Source: Plectosphaerella cucumerina (taxonomy: Eukaryota; Ascomycota; Sordariomycetes; Glomerellales; Plectosphaerellaceae). Taken from it: a stretch of DNA of 64,000 nt. The DNA lies in the NCBI GenBank assembly GCA_020746995.1, contig JAGPXD010000002.1, positions 4,774,001 to 4,838,000 on the forward strand, given 5' to 3'. The notes beneath the pieces are model-generated. The model was not told the origin of the DNA and made no database searches. It was given only the letters and a program-made list of their open reading frames with translations. Positions 44,003 through 54,939 of the stretch are shown piece after piece (position 1 is the stretch's first letter; each line of letters opens with the position of its first letter). The position numbers and the translations under genes are program-made.

Positions 44003-44642
44003 AGCCTTGACTCAATACCATGCCAGAGCATCTTGTGAAGTAGACGGTGGACGTCTTTTGTACATATAGACTGGATGTTCGATGATACGCCGGTATGTGG
44101 CTGAGCGACAGTCGTCCCTATAGCAAGTCATGAGGGGAAACTTGGAGTGGAGATCAGGGCTTGTACTTACCATGTCCATGCCGGCTTCTGCTGTTGGAGT
44201 AATGATACCATGAACAGATCACGCAGGTTGCTCACGGGTGTATTCATGTGGTGTATTCCATGCCTGCAACGAGGGGCTGTTCTCCCAATGTGGAGGTCAT
44301 CCAGACCATGCCCCTATTCCGAAAGGTAAACGCCACCAAACCCAGTCCTCAGCCAAGACACCCGTCTTGGTCTATCCGGATCCTCAACACCAAAAGCGCA
44401 AATGGGTATCAGAATCTCAATCAACGCCCTGACCCATGCCGATGCTGATTTCGAAAGAAAACCAGTTCACCACTGTAGAGGCTTTGTCAGTCAAAGTCTT
44501 TGTCTCAGTGAGGGCATTGTGCTCACCTCCATGTCCCTCTATCCCCCATGATCCCTTCAATATGTCCCGAGTTCAGTTTCCGTCGAGGGTGGTGAGCATG
44601 AGCAACACCAAGCTGCGGTTCGCCTTGAAAATCCTTCCAAGC
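44003..44642. other. Convergent 3' flanks, chromodomain gene / RRM-like gene
   Basis: 640 bp, no gene seen. GTACATATAGACTGG near 44060 is typical of 3' UTR sequence. Confidence 0.5.
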
Positions 44643-46476
44643 TCAGGCTTTGGTGGAGTTTTGGAGGCTGCTTTCGGACTGGAAGCGGTCCTCGACGTAC
44701 GACTTAACGCGACGAAGGTTGATGAGGCCATGGGCATCGAAGTACTTGTCGATTGCCTGGCGAGTCGCAGGGTTCTTGGAGTCCATGTTGTAATGGAGAT
44801 ACTCCTTCACCCAGTCCTCGCGGAGCATGGTAGGGTAGCCGAGAGCGCCACCGATGCCGTTGAGGTAAGGACGGAACTGGCGAGCACCGGAGTAGGGGTC
44901 GTGCTCCCAGATTCCGAGCTGGTCCAGGTGGTCCCTACCCTCCTCCCGCTTGATGTGACTACCGGCCCAGTTGGCAGTCTTGTCATCCATGTCGATCTTG
45001 TGGTCATCGACGATGACCTTGCCCTCAGACTCCCACGACAGGGCCAGGGGGTCGTGGATGCGAAGGTGGAGGGCGCTCTTGGGAGCAGGCTCCTCTCCTT
45101 CCCTGTCGAGCATCATGAGGCGGAATGACTCCCTGAGGTAGTGGGACGGGCAGAGAGGGCGCTTGGAGGAGAGGTCCTCAACGAAGGGGCCGTTGCAAGA
45201 GTCCTTGATGAACTTGGCACTGGCCATGGTTCCCTTGTTGAGGTGGACGAACTCCTCGTAGACGCGGCCGGCGATGAAGATGCTGCGGAACTCGACCTGG
45301 TAGCAGTCGGAGAATTCCTCGGACTGAAGACCGGTGACGACGTCGCCGAAGTCCTCAAGGCCAAGGCCAGCCTTGTGCATGGCAGCCAGGATGGATGAGG
45401 GCTCCGTGTGGTCGAGCTCGAGGTGACGAGTACGGCCATTCTGGAGGGCAATCTCCATGCCGTCCGTGAGCGGGTAGGTGTCTGTCTCGGGCATGGTGAC
45501 GACCGCCTCATAGAGGACCCTGCTGTTGAACGAGGCCTTGAAGACCATCTTGTTTTCGGTGTAGTAGGCGACGTTGGCACATGCATCCTCCTGCTTGGAG
45601 AAGTAGGCAATGGCATAGCTGGTTGCAAAGCCCTTGTTCTTCTTGACAATGTGGGCTTTGATGACATTCTCGCCGCGAAGCTGGGCAAGGACAGCTCCGA
45701 GCTCAACCGTGTCGGGCAAGTTAGTGATCAAGACCGTGCGGCACTTGGTCTTGTGCTTGGCGTCGGTCTTTCTGCCCGAGAAGAATCCCATGTACCGGAC
45801 ACCGAAGTTGAAGATGCCAGGGGTGCTCTTGTTGCGACTGGCGTCTCGGTGCCTCTTGAGGGCGTTGTCGCGCTGAGTCGGGTTGTCCCAGATCACAGCA
45901 CGGCTCATCTCCTCCAGCTCAGCAGGGTCGAAGTCTGAGCCGGTGTCGGTCGCATCTTTGGCGACGATCTCATCCTCGGCAGGCTTCATGACGGCTTTGG
46001 CAATGAGCTCACGAACAATGTCCGAGGCAAGGCATGCAAGCGGTCCGACATTGACACCCTTCTGGGCCAAGTTGTGGCTCTCGGAGGTGGTGGTCGGGGT
46101 CTCCTCGTCGGCGACAAAGTCCCACTCGAAGTCGGCAGCGGAGGAATGCTCAGAGCAAACCGACTTGTCCGCCTCATCGTTATCTTCACGGTCGGGACGA
46201 GCGACAGCGTTGGCAAGGCGAGCGTACCAGCCGCTCGCCAGAGCAGTCTGAAGATCGGGAAGCTCGACAAGCTGGCGGAGGATCTCGTCCGATTCGTCGC
46301 TGTTTCCGGCCTCCATGATGGACTGGCGGGGATTCTTGTGACTATTGGATTGTTGTTCATTAGCTGACTGATTCGGATGGGAGTGTTTGGGTGCTTAAGG
46401 GTTCGGTTGGTACTGACTCGGTGGTTTGCTGGTTAGTCTTGCCAGCAGCGCGAGGCTTCTCGTTGTTGGCAGCCAT
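44643..46476 (-). CDS. Uncharacterised fungal protein with RRM-like segment
   Basis: Exons 46418-46476 and 44643-46341 give 585 aa. The first exon (MAANNEKPRAAGKTNQQTT) joins through a weak donor GTCAGT and acceptor CAATAG; if this is wrong, translation starts at the ATG 46316 with MEAGNSDESDEIL. Residues about 219-280 resemble an RRM: CRTVLITNLPDTVEL (RNP2-like), then VIKAHIVKKNKGFATSYAIAYF (RNP1-like) and CANVAYYTENK. The second half contains acidic and aromatic blocks (VYEEFVHLNKGTMASAKF, RHLELDHTEPSSILA, REDWVKEYLHYNMDS) that look globular but that I cannot assign. No signal peptide or membrane helix is present. It is probably intracellular; RNA binding is an inference from the RRM-like pattern only. 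Confidence 0.75.
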
Positions 46477-47191
46477 TTTGCTCGTAGGATGGCTGAAAGT
46501 TGGGATGCGAGGAGAAGTGAGGTGAAGAGAGATGGGCTGTTGATGGGGTTGAAGATGGGATAAGGGAGGCTCTTGTTGATTGTAGAGCTGGCGAGTTGTT
46601 TGGGGAGAGGGAAGAGATGGAAAGGCAAGCCAAGGCCAGTCAGGGTTTGCTTTTGTGGTTGGGCCGGGTACTTCAGGAAAGAACTGATCCGCGGCGGATC
46701 CGAATTGGGTCGGAAGATTCCAAGTGAATAGAGCTGCAGCAAGAGCCGGGCGTCCAAGAGGCAAGAGGCGCGGGTCCCACGCGTATCCACGGGGCTCAAG
46801 TGCCTGAACGTGTTTGCCCGGGAGCTGGTTGACCGGTCGATAGTGGGTGCTGAACGGGCCCGGGGCCGGGAGACATCAGTCCTGGGCCGGGTGCCATGCC
46901 GGTTCAGAACCTCTACCAGCGGACCTTGCCCGGGCGATATTCCTTCCAGCATACTCAAGGCGCCGGACCTATGGCGGGGCAGACAACAGTGTGAACAGTA
47001 CAGTCAGCGTGTGAAGATGACTCCGTTTGGTCATTTCATCACACCAAGACTGAAAAAGGACAGAGGAGGTGACCCGGGACTACGGGGGTGGTACTGAACA
47101 CAGCGAAGCCATGGCAAGGGGCCCCCGTGTGCTGGGAATAGACGATTGTTTGTGGAACGAAAACAGGGGCCTTATTACGGAACGAAGGAGA

Positions 47192-47236
47192 GGAGGAGGA
47201 GGAGGAGGAGGAGGAGGAGGAGGAGGAGGAGGAGGG
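47192..47236 (+). repeat. (GGA)n microsatellite, about 15 units
   Basis: Fourteen GGA units and a closing GGG, preceded by a further purine stretch from about 47184. It lies in the 3' flank of the PIPK gene, where it would read (TCC)n. Confidence 0.9.
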
Positions 47237-47337
47237 GTGGGCAGGATCTCCCCGGCGATAGAGAGACGTGGAGGAGGAATAAGGAATCGAAGAGGGGGTT
47301 GGATTTTATACTAGGGGGTGACAGGAGAAGAAACAGC

Positions 47338-47357
47338 AAGGAAGGAAGGAAGGAAGG
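47338..47357 (+). repeat. (AAGG)n short tandem repeat
   Basis: About five units of AAGG, roughly 100 bp 3' of the GGA array and before the PIPK stop codon. Confidence 0.8.
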
Positions 47358-47459
47358 TATCTAGAGGTAACAGAGCATGTCCAGATTCACCAGCCCGCGA
47401 CGCCGCGCTTAGGAAGAACAGAGGAAATCAGAAACAAAGATTCGCGACAGCAGAGGCGC

Positions 47460-48584
47460 TCAAGATTCAGCGACAAGTGTCTTGACCATGCTGAGGAAAC
47501 GGTCGCGGTACTCGTTCGGGTTGGCCGTGATGCTCATCGGCCCCTTGTGTGCCATCTTGTTGAATGTCTTGACAAGGCCCGTCATGAGCTTGGCGCGGAA
47601 CTTGTGCCTGGCCCAGAAGAAGTCGAGCACGACAACGCGGTAGGTCCATTTGCCCTCGACATCGTCGATGCCGGTGCGCCAGGGGTCGGCCTTGGACTTG
47701 ACGGCGGGGACGGCGGCATGGGCTGCGTCGCGGGCGTTGGGGCCGGGGTAGCGGACGAGGAAGAGCGAGTAGTCGATGGCATTGTTGTCAGCTAGGAGAC
47801 GCGTGTCAGCCTCGAGAATCTCGAGGAGACGCTTTTTGTCTTCAGGCTTGACTTTGACTCGGTCCGGGAAGTCGTCGACGAGCTTGTCGATGACGCTGTC
47901 GGGGGCGAGACGGCCTTCGGCAATGTCTCGCTCTGGGAAGAAGTAGTTGCTGGGCTTGAGGTCGTAGGTCTCCCACTTCATGCCGCCCCAGTCGCCCTCA
48001 CGGCCGTCGTCCTTGCCATAGAGAAGATTCTCCATGATGATGTGATGAGTGGGTGCCGTGCCGATGATGCCGCCTAGTGAGGCTCGCGGCGTGTAGACCA
48101 TGTCGGCGATGCGGACGAGAAGGCTACGCGGATCGGCCTTCATGCGGTCGATGTAGGGCTCAAGCAAGTCGTGGGTGAAGAATTGGTGCTCGAAGCGGCG
48201 CGGGAGAGACTTGATGAGGTACTTTGCATTGGTCGTAGTGAAAAAAGTTGAACCGCTGTACCCTAGGTCGCCGGCGGGTTTGAGCTGGACTTCTTTTCCC
48301 TTGCCGTGTGAAGTGTTCGGCGCATTCTCATCCGCGTCATTGGATTGAGGGGCATTGGGTGAGAAGGAGGCAGTGTACTCATCCTCGTCGAGATGCCACA
48401 CGTTCTTGCGGAGATCTTTGAAGTCTTGCGGGCGGTATCGAGCTAGGGAGAGCTTGAAGAAGGCGAAGAAGGCGAGGACAATTCGTAAAATGCGGCGGAG
48501 GCGGCTCCCGTTCTTGGCTGGATCATCGTCTGAGGAGATGGCTGAGATGATGGAGCTTGAGATGAACCTAGCGCGAATCTGCAT
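47460..48584 (-). CDS. Single-domain PIPK-family protein
   Basis: Single exon, 374 aa from the ATG at 48584. Phosphatidylinositol-phosphate-kinase landmarks are in order: GYSGSTFFTTTNAKYLIKSL (phosphate loop and ATP lysine K125), RSLLVRIADMVY, TYDLKPSNYFF (family DLKGS, here DLKPS at 208-212), AIDYSLFLVRYP (MDYSLL equivalent, D271), VVVLDFFWARH (metal Asp D321) and PNEYRDRFLSMV at the end. The family phosphorylates phosphoinositides at membranes. Large accessory domains of Mss4 or Fab1 are absent, so this is a minimal fungal member. A hydrophobic stretch ILRIVLAFFAFFKLSL (32-47) flanked by basic residues could anchor it to a membrane. An in-frame ATG at 48851 would add 89 low-complexity residues and is less likely. 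Confidence 0.78.
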   Translation of the reverse strand: MQIRARFISSSIISAISSDDDPAKNGSRLRRILRIVLAFFAFFKLSLARYRPQDFKDLRKNVWHLDEDEYTASFSPNAPQSNDADENAPNTSHGKGKEVQLKPAGDLGYSGSTFFTTTNAKYLIKSLPRRFEHQFFTHDLLEPYIDRMKADPRSLLVRIADMVYTPRASLGGIIGTAPTHHIIMENLLYGKDDGREGDWGGMKWETYDLKPSNYFFPERDIAEGRLAPDSVIDKLVDDFPDRVKVKPEDKKRLLEILEADTRLLADNNAIDYSLFLVRYPGPNARDAAHAAVPAVKSKADPWRTGIDDVEGKWTYRVVVLDFFWARHKFRAKLMTGLVKTFNKMAHKGPMSITANPNEYRDRFLSMVKTLVAES

Positions 48585-49039
48585 CTTGACGAACTGGTGT
48601 TTTGTCGAAGAGGGGAATAGTGCTGCGACGCAGGTTGTGGTTTGAGGTGAGGATAAGGTTCTTTGGTAGGCGACACTAGCCCTTGGCGTTTTGATGGATA
48701 GTGCGACGATCTCAAGGGGAAACGAAACGATGGACGGATGGCACGGCACGTCAAGGTCTTGGATCTTGGGCCTTGGGAATGTTGGCAGTCGAGGGCAGAG
48801 GGGTGGTTCGTGTTGCAGGAGGCAGGTGGTCGGAGGTGCAAACGCCTGCATCAGATCACCAGTGACGTCACATCATCGTTCTGTTCAGGGGGGGCAATTT
48901 GGATCACGGGATGTGCATGTGACAGACAGTAGTGTTCAGGTCTTTATCTTATCGGCTCCAGCCTATCCAGAACGCTGGCATTGTTTCAACCTTCACAAAC
49001 AGACCATCTTGCCGTTCCATCATTGTTTGTCGACAACCC
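48585..49039. other. Intergenic, PIPK gene / GH12 gene
   Basis: 455 bp, no separate gene seen. The frame upstream of the PIPK start remains open to 48851 but is low-complexity. Confidence 0.45.
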
Positions 49040-49823
49040 TCAAGCCACAGACACACTGTACGACTCGGTCGTAAAGACAGCGTTCTCGCCGATGAAGGGT
49101 TCAGTACCCGCGCCAATGGTCTGCACAATCTGGTCGCCCGAGAGACCCTGGTTCGCGCGCAGGTAGTCGGTGAAGTCGGTCAGGTCACCGCTGAAGCTGC
49201 CGATGTTGCTGGGCGCCACGAAGCTGAAGACAGTCATCTGGCTGTGGCTACCCGTGTACAGGTTCCATGAGACGCCACCAATGTTGGGTGTCGCGATGGT
49301 GCTGCCGGTCGAGCTGATGGGACCGGCACCGCCCAGGGAGCCAAGCCAGATCATGATTTCGTACTCAGGAGCACCATCGGCGGTGGAAGCGGTGAAGATG
49401 TCATACGCAACGTTGGCGATGATGCCCGAGCCGGTGTAGCTGTGGTCAGAGGGTCAGCACGGTCGTCTGCGAGGGATTCTGTTGCGCCGGGACCACATAC
49501 CTCCACGACCACGAGGTCGGGATGCTCGAAATGGAGCTCAGCGGGACGCTCTCGGTAGTGTACACGGCGTTGGGGTACGACTTGACGCTGAACCTGTCAC
49601 CGATCCATGTCCAAGCCGCAGACCAGGAGATGCGGTTGCCGCTGGAGCTGATGAGCGTGGTGCACTGCTCACCCGAGTCGGCAGCATCGCGTCCCCAGAG
49701 GTTGTTGTAGAGCGTGTACGCGCCGGTCTCGATGAGACCCCACTGGTCGCAGAACTGTTGGCGCTTCTCAACGGGGCCCGCGAGGGCGAAGGGGAGGACG
49801 GCGAGGACTGAGGAGAACTTCAT
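49040..49823 (-). CDS. Secreted GH12 endoglucanase / xyloglucanase
   Basis: Exons 49501-49823 and 49040-49439 give 240 aa, standard for GH12. A signal peptide (MKFSSVLAVLPFALA) and a Kex2-type KR (about 19-20) precede QFCDQWGLIETGAYTLYNN, the family's N-terminal strand. Catalytic residues: nucleophile E135 in EIMIWLG and acid/base E221 in GTEPF. The intron (GTATGT...CCACAG) closes in frame between SWS and YTGSG. Family knowledge: a jelly-roll enzyme cleaving beta-1,4-glucan or xyloglucan in plant cell walls; some GH12 proteins of plant pathogens are also recognised by plant immunity. A TATAAAA box lies about 110 bp upstream. Confidence 0.94.
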
Positions 49824-49931
49824 CGTGACGGAGAGAATAGAGGTGATCGTGAAGAGGAGGCCGGCAGGGAAGAGGACTTGTCGAGGTGATGATGATGCTC
49901 CAACATGGAGAGACTGGCCGGAACGGTGTCG

Positions 49932-49938
49932 TTTTATA
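49932..49938 (-). promoter_or_regulatory. TATA box of the GH12 gene
   Basis: TATAAAA on the minus strand, 109-115 bp upstream of the ATG at 49823. Confidence 0.6.
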
Positions 49939-50975
49939 GATCACCTCTGCCTGGAGAAGTTTCGAGACTGACGCGTCCGACTCTCACGAAATCAACTCCG
50001 ACCGCCGATCTCCCACGACATCCGGCCTCGTTGACAGGGCCACCATGCTCCCGTGACCGGTGAGCTGTAAGTCGAGGTAGAACGTGACGCCCTCTTCGAG
50101 TCTCTCTTCCGACGCCGACCCCATCATGTATATCCGCTCAAATAACGCAGGGGCGCTGGGTGTCGATCATCACCCGCGCGAACCCACCCCAGCGTGGCAT
50201 TGTGGTGCGCCCAGCGGCCGGCACTGCTCTGCACCCCGCAAAACCAGGTTGCGGATGGAGAATCGGCAGATCACAACCAGATCCTGGCGCGGAGCCCAAG
50301 GTGCCGACCGCATGGATGGTCAGGGGAATGGCGGGCTTGGATGAATGTTAGTGGAGGCGCGAGACATGGGGGATTGATGGATCGTGGAGGTAATACCCGT
50401 CGGCTCGGGCGTCGAGGAGATGACCGCCTTCATTATGCCGGATGGCTCGGTAGATGTGTTGCGACGTCAGGCTTTATGGGAAGAGCCGAAGTAATTATGA
50501 TGGCGTCTTGGCGCCGGTGTCGTGACGTGATGCTACCCTGCCGTCGTCTGCCAAGACGAATGTCAGGCTCGATCCGACGGCACGAAGTGTTGTAGGCATA
50601 CAACTGACAGGGCGGATCGATCTCCATCTCAATCGATGCGACGATGTGGTTAATACAGGTACACTCTGCAAACCAAACATGAAGTCAGAGCTGTGTGAGA
50701 GCAGTTACCCGAATACCGCCTGGGCTTCTCGGCTGGCTGGCCTGAGTATGTGAATGACCTTCAATCCATTGCGTCACTTCCATGAGAATATCTCGCGGTA
50801 GTCGATCTTTACATGTGATGAGCGTCCAGAAGATGATACGTATGGAAGAAGATGCATGCCAGAAAAGCCGCATATGCAGCGCATTACATTAAGTTTTTCG
50901 GTGTTCGACCGGGCGAACATCTCTACAACGAGTCCTGCTACGTATATACCCCCCCATGCTCCGACTGCAAAGCTC
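49939..50975. other. Intergenic, GH12 gene / CE4 gene
   Basis: About 1 kb with no supported gene; short open frames lack domain features. It contains the upstream promoter of the GH12 gene and the 3' UTR of the CE4 gene. Confidence 0.5.
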
Positions 50976-51837
50976 TTACACCTTGCGGACAACGGTGCTG
51001 TACCAGTTGTTGGAGTGGTCGCCGAGGCAAGTGCCAACAGTGACGGCTACAATCAGTCAGTCTGGATGCTTCTCGAGCGATGGGAACAAAAGAAACTCAC
51101 CCTTGAGGCCGCGCTTCTGGATCTCCTTGATCATGGCGGGCAGGAGGACCTCGACGGTCTCCTTGTGGACGTCGTGGGCCAGGACGAGACGGTTTCCGGC
51201 GTTGACACTCTTGATGAAAGCGTCGATGGAGGCCTTGGGGTCCTTCTTCCAGTCGTCCGTCTCGACGTCGCGGCTGATGACGCGGTAGTCGAGCTCCTTG
51301 AGGTAGCCGAGGACGTTGGCGTTGACGTCGAGGTAAGGGGGGCGCATGTAGACGGGGTAGCGGCCGATGAGCTTGAGCAGGTGCTCCTCGACCTTGATCA
51401 TCTGGGCCCTGGCGACGGACTTGGTCACCTTGGTGAGGTAGGGGTGGTTCCAGCTGGAAGGATGTCAGCGGGTACTCGGTGAATGTAACTAAATGGGGAA
51501 AGGCCTACGTGTGGGAACCGATCTGGTGCTTCTCCTTGATCATGCGCTCAAGGGTGGGCTTGTAGTCGTTGATGTTGCCCCAGTTGAGACCGTTAAAGAA
51601 GAAGGTACCCTTCATACCGGCAGCGTTGAGGGTGTCGATGGCCTTCTCGGTGTAGATGTACGGGCCGTCATCGAAGGTGAGGGCGATGGTGTCCTTGACG
51701 GTGCACTTGAGAATGGTGATACCAGCGGGGACCTTGCTAGCGCTCTGCCTGGACTCGATCACGCTCATGTCCAGGGGCGAGGCGACGACGGTGGCGAGGA
51801 GGGTGCTCAGGGAGCACAGGACGTATCCGAAACGCAT
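50976..51837 (-). CDS. Secreted polysaccharide (chitin) deacetylase, CE4
   Basis: Exons 51509-51837, 51101-51453 and 50976-51046 give 250 aa. The signal peptide ends near VVAS (residue 20). The NodB-homology motifs are all present: TFDDGPY (D56, D57), HTWNH (H109, H113), RPPY (147-150), DVETDDW and LAHDVH (H202). The Asp/His/His set binds the metal. The final exon gives GTCLGDHSNNWYS, the usual end of small fungal chitin deacetylases. The enzyme removes acetyl groups from chitin or chitin oligomers outside the cell; in plant-infecting fungi this can mask chitin from host chitinases and receptors (family knowledge). No chitin-binding domain is present. Confidence 0.94.
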
Positions 51838-51986
51838 GATGGCGGTTTGGTTGTGTGTTATTTAAAACGAATGTGGGTGTGTTGGAGTGGTGCTATGGTA
51901 GCGAACGAGTGTCGAGGGTCGGCTTGGGCAAACTTCCTGAAGAACACCATCAGGCGCCGCTCGCGATGCGGCGGGGGACGCTTGGT

Positions 51987-51994
51987 CTTATAAA
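51987..51994 (-). promoter_or_regulatory. TATA-like element of the CE4 gene
   Basis: TTTATAAG on the minus strand, about 150 bp upstream of the ATG at 51837. Confidence 0.4.
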
Positions 51995-53144
51995 CGGCCA
52001 TGACGGCTGTGCCGTAGAGACCAGGGCCCCCTCGCTCTCGGGTGAGTGAACCCGTAGGGCAGGCCCAGGGGGCCATCGAACAGTGACCGAAGGTCTTTTT
52101 CCTTGTCGCGTGTGGGCTGGGCGAGGCGGCCGTCCCGACCGGAGCGGCCCAGGGAGATTAGTCTCGACCCCCTTTAGACGACAGGGGTAAATGTGACGCC
52201 GTCGCGTCGACCGGCGAGCGGGTACGGGGAGGTCTGTGGGCTGTCTCGCTTGTAGGGCGGGTGAGAGAGACACACCTTAACCAGACGTACAGGTTGCAGA
52301 CTGCAGTGTGAGTCTTGTGGCGTTGCGTCTCTCTCGTGGCAATCAGGGAACGGCACATCTTTCGCCACTGTGCGCCGGCCTGTCCGGGAGAACTGTTCGG
52401 CGGGCGCGCGCTTACAGGTTACTTTGCAGTGTTGTCGGGCGTCATTTTCTGAGTCTGGATGCGCCAGAGATCGAAGAGGCGGCGAGATGGTGTGCTGACC
52501 CCTGACTTCATGTGCCCCCCCTTTGCTCCGGACTCTCCCCGTGCTGTTCCGCGCGAACAAGATTCGTACCCACCTCCAAGGGGGGATAGGGAACACGCCG
52601 AAATCAAAGAGCCAGGCTCAAGAAGGACTAGCCAGCATCGGCCTCAGCAGGGCTCGACCAGAATCCCCCGAATGACAACCCCGGGAGGAGACATCACCAG
52701 CACCGGAAGCGAAAGGTCTAGGCCCCTTTCAGCAGCTCGTAAGCCCAGAGCTTCAGGGGTCGACTGGACGCTTTTCAGCACCCCCTTGCCACCTCGACCC
52801 AATGAGATGGATGCCCCAGGTCCATGAAAAGGCTTGACCGAGGCCAGATGGGAGCAAACTGACAAGGGTCAGGGGAAGGTGGGCTGGCTTGTGTTCGGCG
52901 AGACTTTTAACATGCACGGCAATGCAGGCACATCCTGGTGAACTGCTGGGAGTATAGCATGCCGGATACAATGGTGCGCTCAATAAGCAATAATGCCCCA
53001 AATCCGACGAAAAGTCCGGTGCTCCGCCACCATCGACTTTTGCCCTCCGATGAGGGTGGTGTTCCAGAAGCGCCATGGCTGCTCTGTCTGTCTCTGCCAG
53101 GCAAGGTGTATTGTGTCATACTGCCTGTCGGCGATGAAACGGTT
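51995..53144. other. Intergenic, CE4 gene / SET-domain gene
   Basis: About 1.15 kb, no supported gene. It includes the distal promoter of the CE4 gene and the 3' UTR of the SET gene. Confidence 0.5.
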
Positions 53145-54675
53145 TTACTTTCTCTCCTCACGATGAATCCTCTTCATCAAAGCCCGCATCTCCCCCACAC
53201 GGCCGCCCTCCGCGTCAGGTCCGGCGAGCTCCAGCATGCCCTCCAGTGCCCGTGCCGCCAGGGAGCTCGCCTCGGCGTGTTCGCCGAGCTCCAGATTCAA
53301 ACTGGCCATCTTGGCGAAAAAGTCGCACGCCAGCGGCGCCAGGCCGTCCTCGGCTTCCACCTCCACGAGAGCCTCCCCGGCATGCTTGATGGCCCGGGCT
53401 GCGTCGCCACGTCCGCCGGCCTTGCTCATCTCCTGACGCGCCCTGGCCAGGCGCATGCGGCGGTCATCCGACTCTGCCCTCTTGGCGCTCGGCGCCGTGC
53501 AGAGCGCGCAGGCGCAGGTGAAGCCGTAGTCTGTCTTGAGGTGGTCTCGACGCACTGAATACGGCATGCCAAGTGATGCGTCTGTTTCTTCTGCGTCAGT
53601 CGAGATGCATGAGAGGAAGGCAATCTGGCTTTCTTACAGTTAATGGTGACTTCCTCGCCTGGGTCAATCTGGCGATACGAGACGACCTGCATCGTCAGGG
53701 TCTTCGGCGACAGCCGGTAAAAGGCGCTTTGGCGGGTCAGTCAGATTCGGACCCCATCTCGTGGCGCTGGGGTATGCTTAATACGACGACCTACTTTGGA
53801 ACGCAGTCATGGTTCATTCTCTTTGCATGTCGTCAGCAAATGACGCGCATCATCATGTCCGTTGAACGAAGGGCACCACCACCTACCGAAACCTCAGGGA
53901 ACAGCCCAAGGTAGCGCCCGCCATCCCCGAGCGTCACGCCGCAAGTGTTTGTTGCGAACACATCTCCCAGAGCCATGTCCTTGTCGAGGTCTGTCTGCGA
54001 CCTCGCCAGGTCAAGCACCCGGCGCTGGGTCTGTCGCGGCAGCTGGGACACGGCCGCCTGCAGCAGGCGCTCCTGGGTCTTGGTCCACGCCGCGCTGGCA
54101 AAGTCGGCGGCGGCCAAGATGGCAGGATAGTCGAGCATGAACACCTCGCCTTTCTCGATGCGTCGGAGCGTAATGACTCCCTTGCCCTTGCCGGGAAGGT
54201 CGCGGACTTCGTACGCGGAGACCCCAGTGGAGTCGACCACCGGCCCTGGAGTAAACATCCGGGGCGGCGAGATGCTCAGCGGCAAGAAACTTTCGGTGTC
54301 GCTCAAGGCCCCAGAGCCAACCAGGTTCGAGGCCGGTCCGGGGGTCGAGATGAGACTGACGCCGTGGCCGGAGCGGAAGGAAGCTTGGGTGAACAGACAG
54401 TGCTCCTTGACGGGGGGAGACGAGGCCGAGGGACCATATCTAGGTCTCCAGACGATGCAACGCGGTTGATCTGTCCATATCTCTGGTGATGATGCAGGCG
54501 ATCGGACTGAAGATGTCGTGGGGCATGAGATCGGCAAGTGGGATCCGAAGGGGTCATTGATGCAGATGGGTGATGGGTGAACGTCAGGGTGTGTCGACGC
54601 GACGACGGCGGCCACGCTGCTGAGGGCAAGCCACGAGAACATCGCCATAGTTGGCAATCGGTGATTTGCAATCAT
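53145..54675 (-). CDS. SET-domain protein with N-terminal signal peptide
   Basis: Exons 53887-54675, 53795-53820, 53638-53726 and 53145-53581 give 446 aa. The SET domain starts near YEVRDLPGKGKGVITLRRI and continues with GEVFMLDYPAIL. The tiny 26-nt second exon restores the core SRMNHDCVPNAFYR (about 263-276, family NHxCxPN). Then follow TLTMQVVSYRQIDPGEEVTINY, YGFTCACALC (post-SET cysteines), and a C-terminal helical repeat region (about 350-440). The protein begins with MFSWLALSSVAAVVAS, a hydrophobic signal peptide, in the frame from ATG 54675 (alternative ATGs 54648 and 54642). SET proteins methylate lysines, but this SMYD/SET5-like fungal group is poorly characterised. A secreted or ER-entering form would be unexpected for a histone methyltransferase; the target is unknown. 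Confidence 0.82.
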
Positions 54676-54939
54676 TCTTGTGTGTGTTGCGCGACGTCAA
54701 AAGTGTCCGCGTATGAGGACAGCCTGGCGCATGATGGGGGATGTGTCGAGCATCCAAAAGCAGACTCGGCCGTCGCAGTTCCGAAGACTCCAAGTCTCCA
54801 GCTGATCAATCGGGTATAAACCGTGAAATAATCCAACAGACAACAATACTCAACATTTAAACTCAAGACCTTGGTATCAGCAATGCGCCGCTGTTCTATG
54901 ACTTCTAATCGCTGCATCTAAAACCGCATCCGACCCCAA

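Larger units (their letters stand above)
46477..47459. other. Intergenic, RRM-like gene / PIPK gene
   Basis: About 980 bp between two minus-strand genes. No gene seen; it holds two purine-rich microsatellites, listed separately. Confidence 0.55.
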
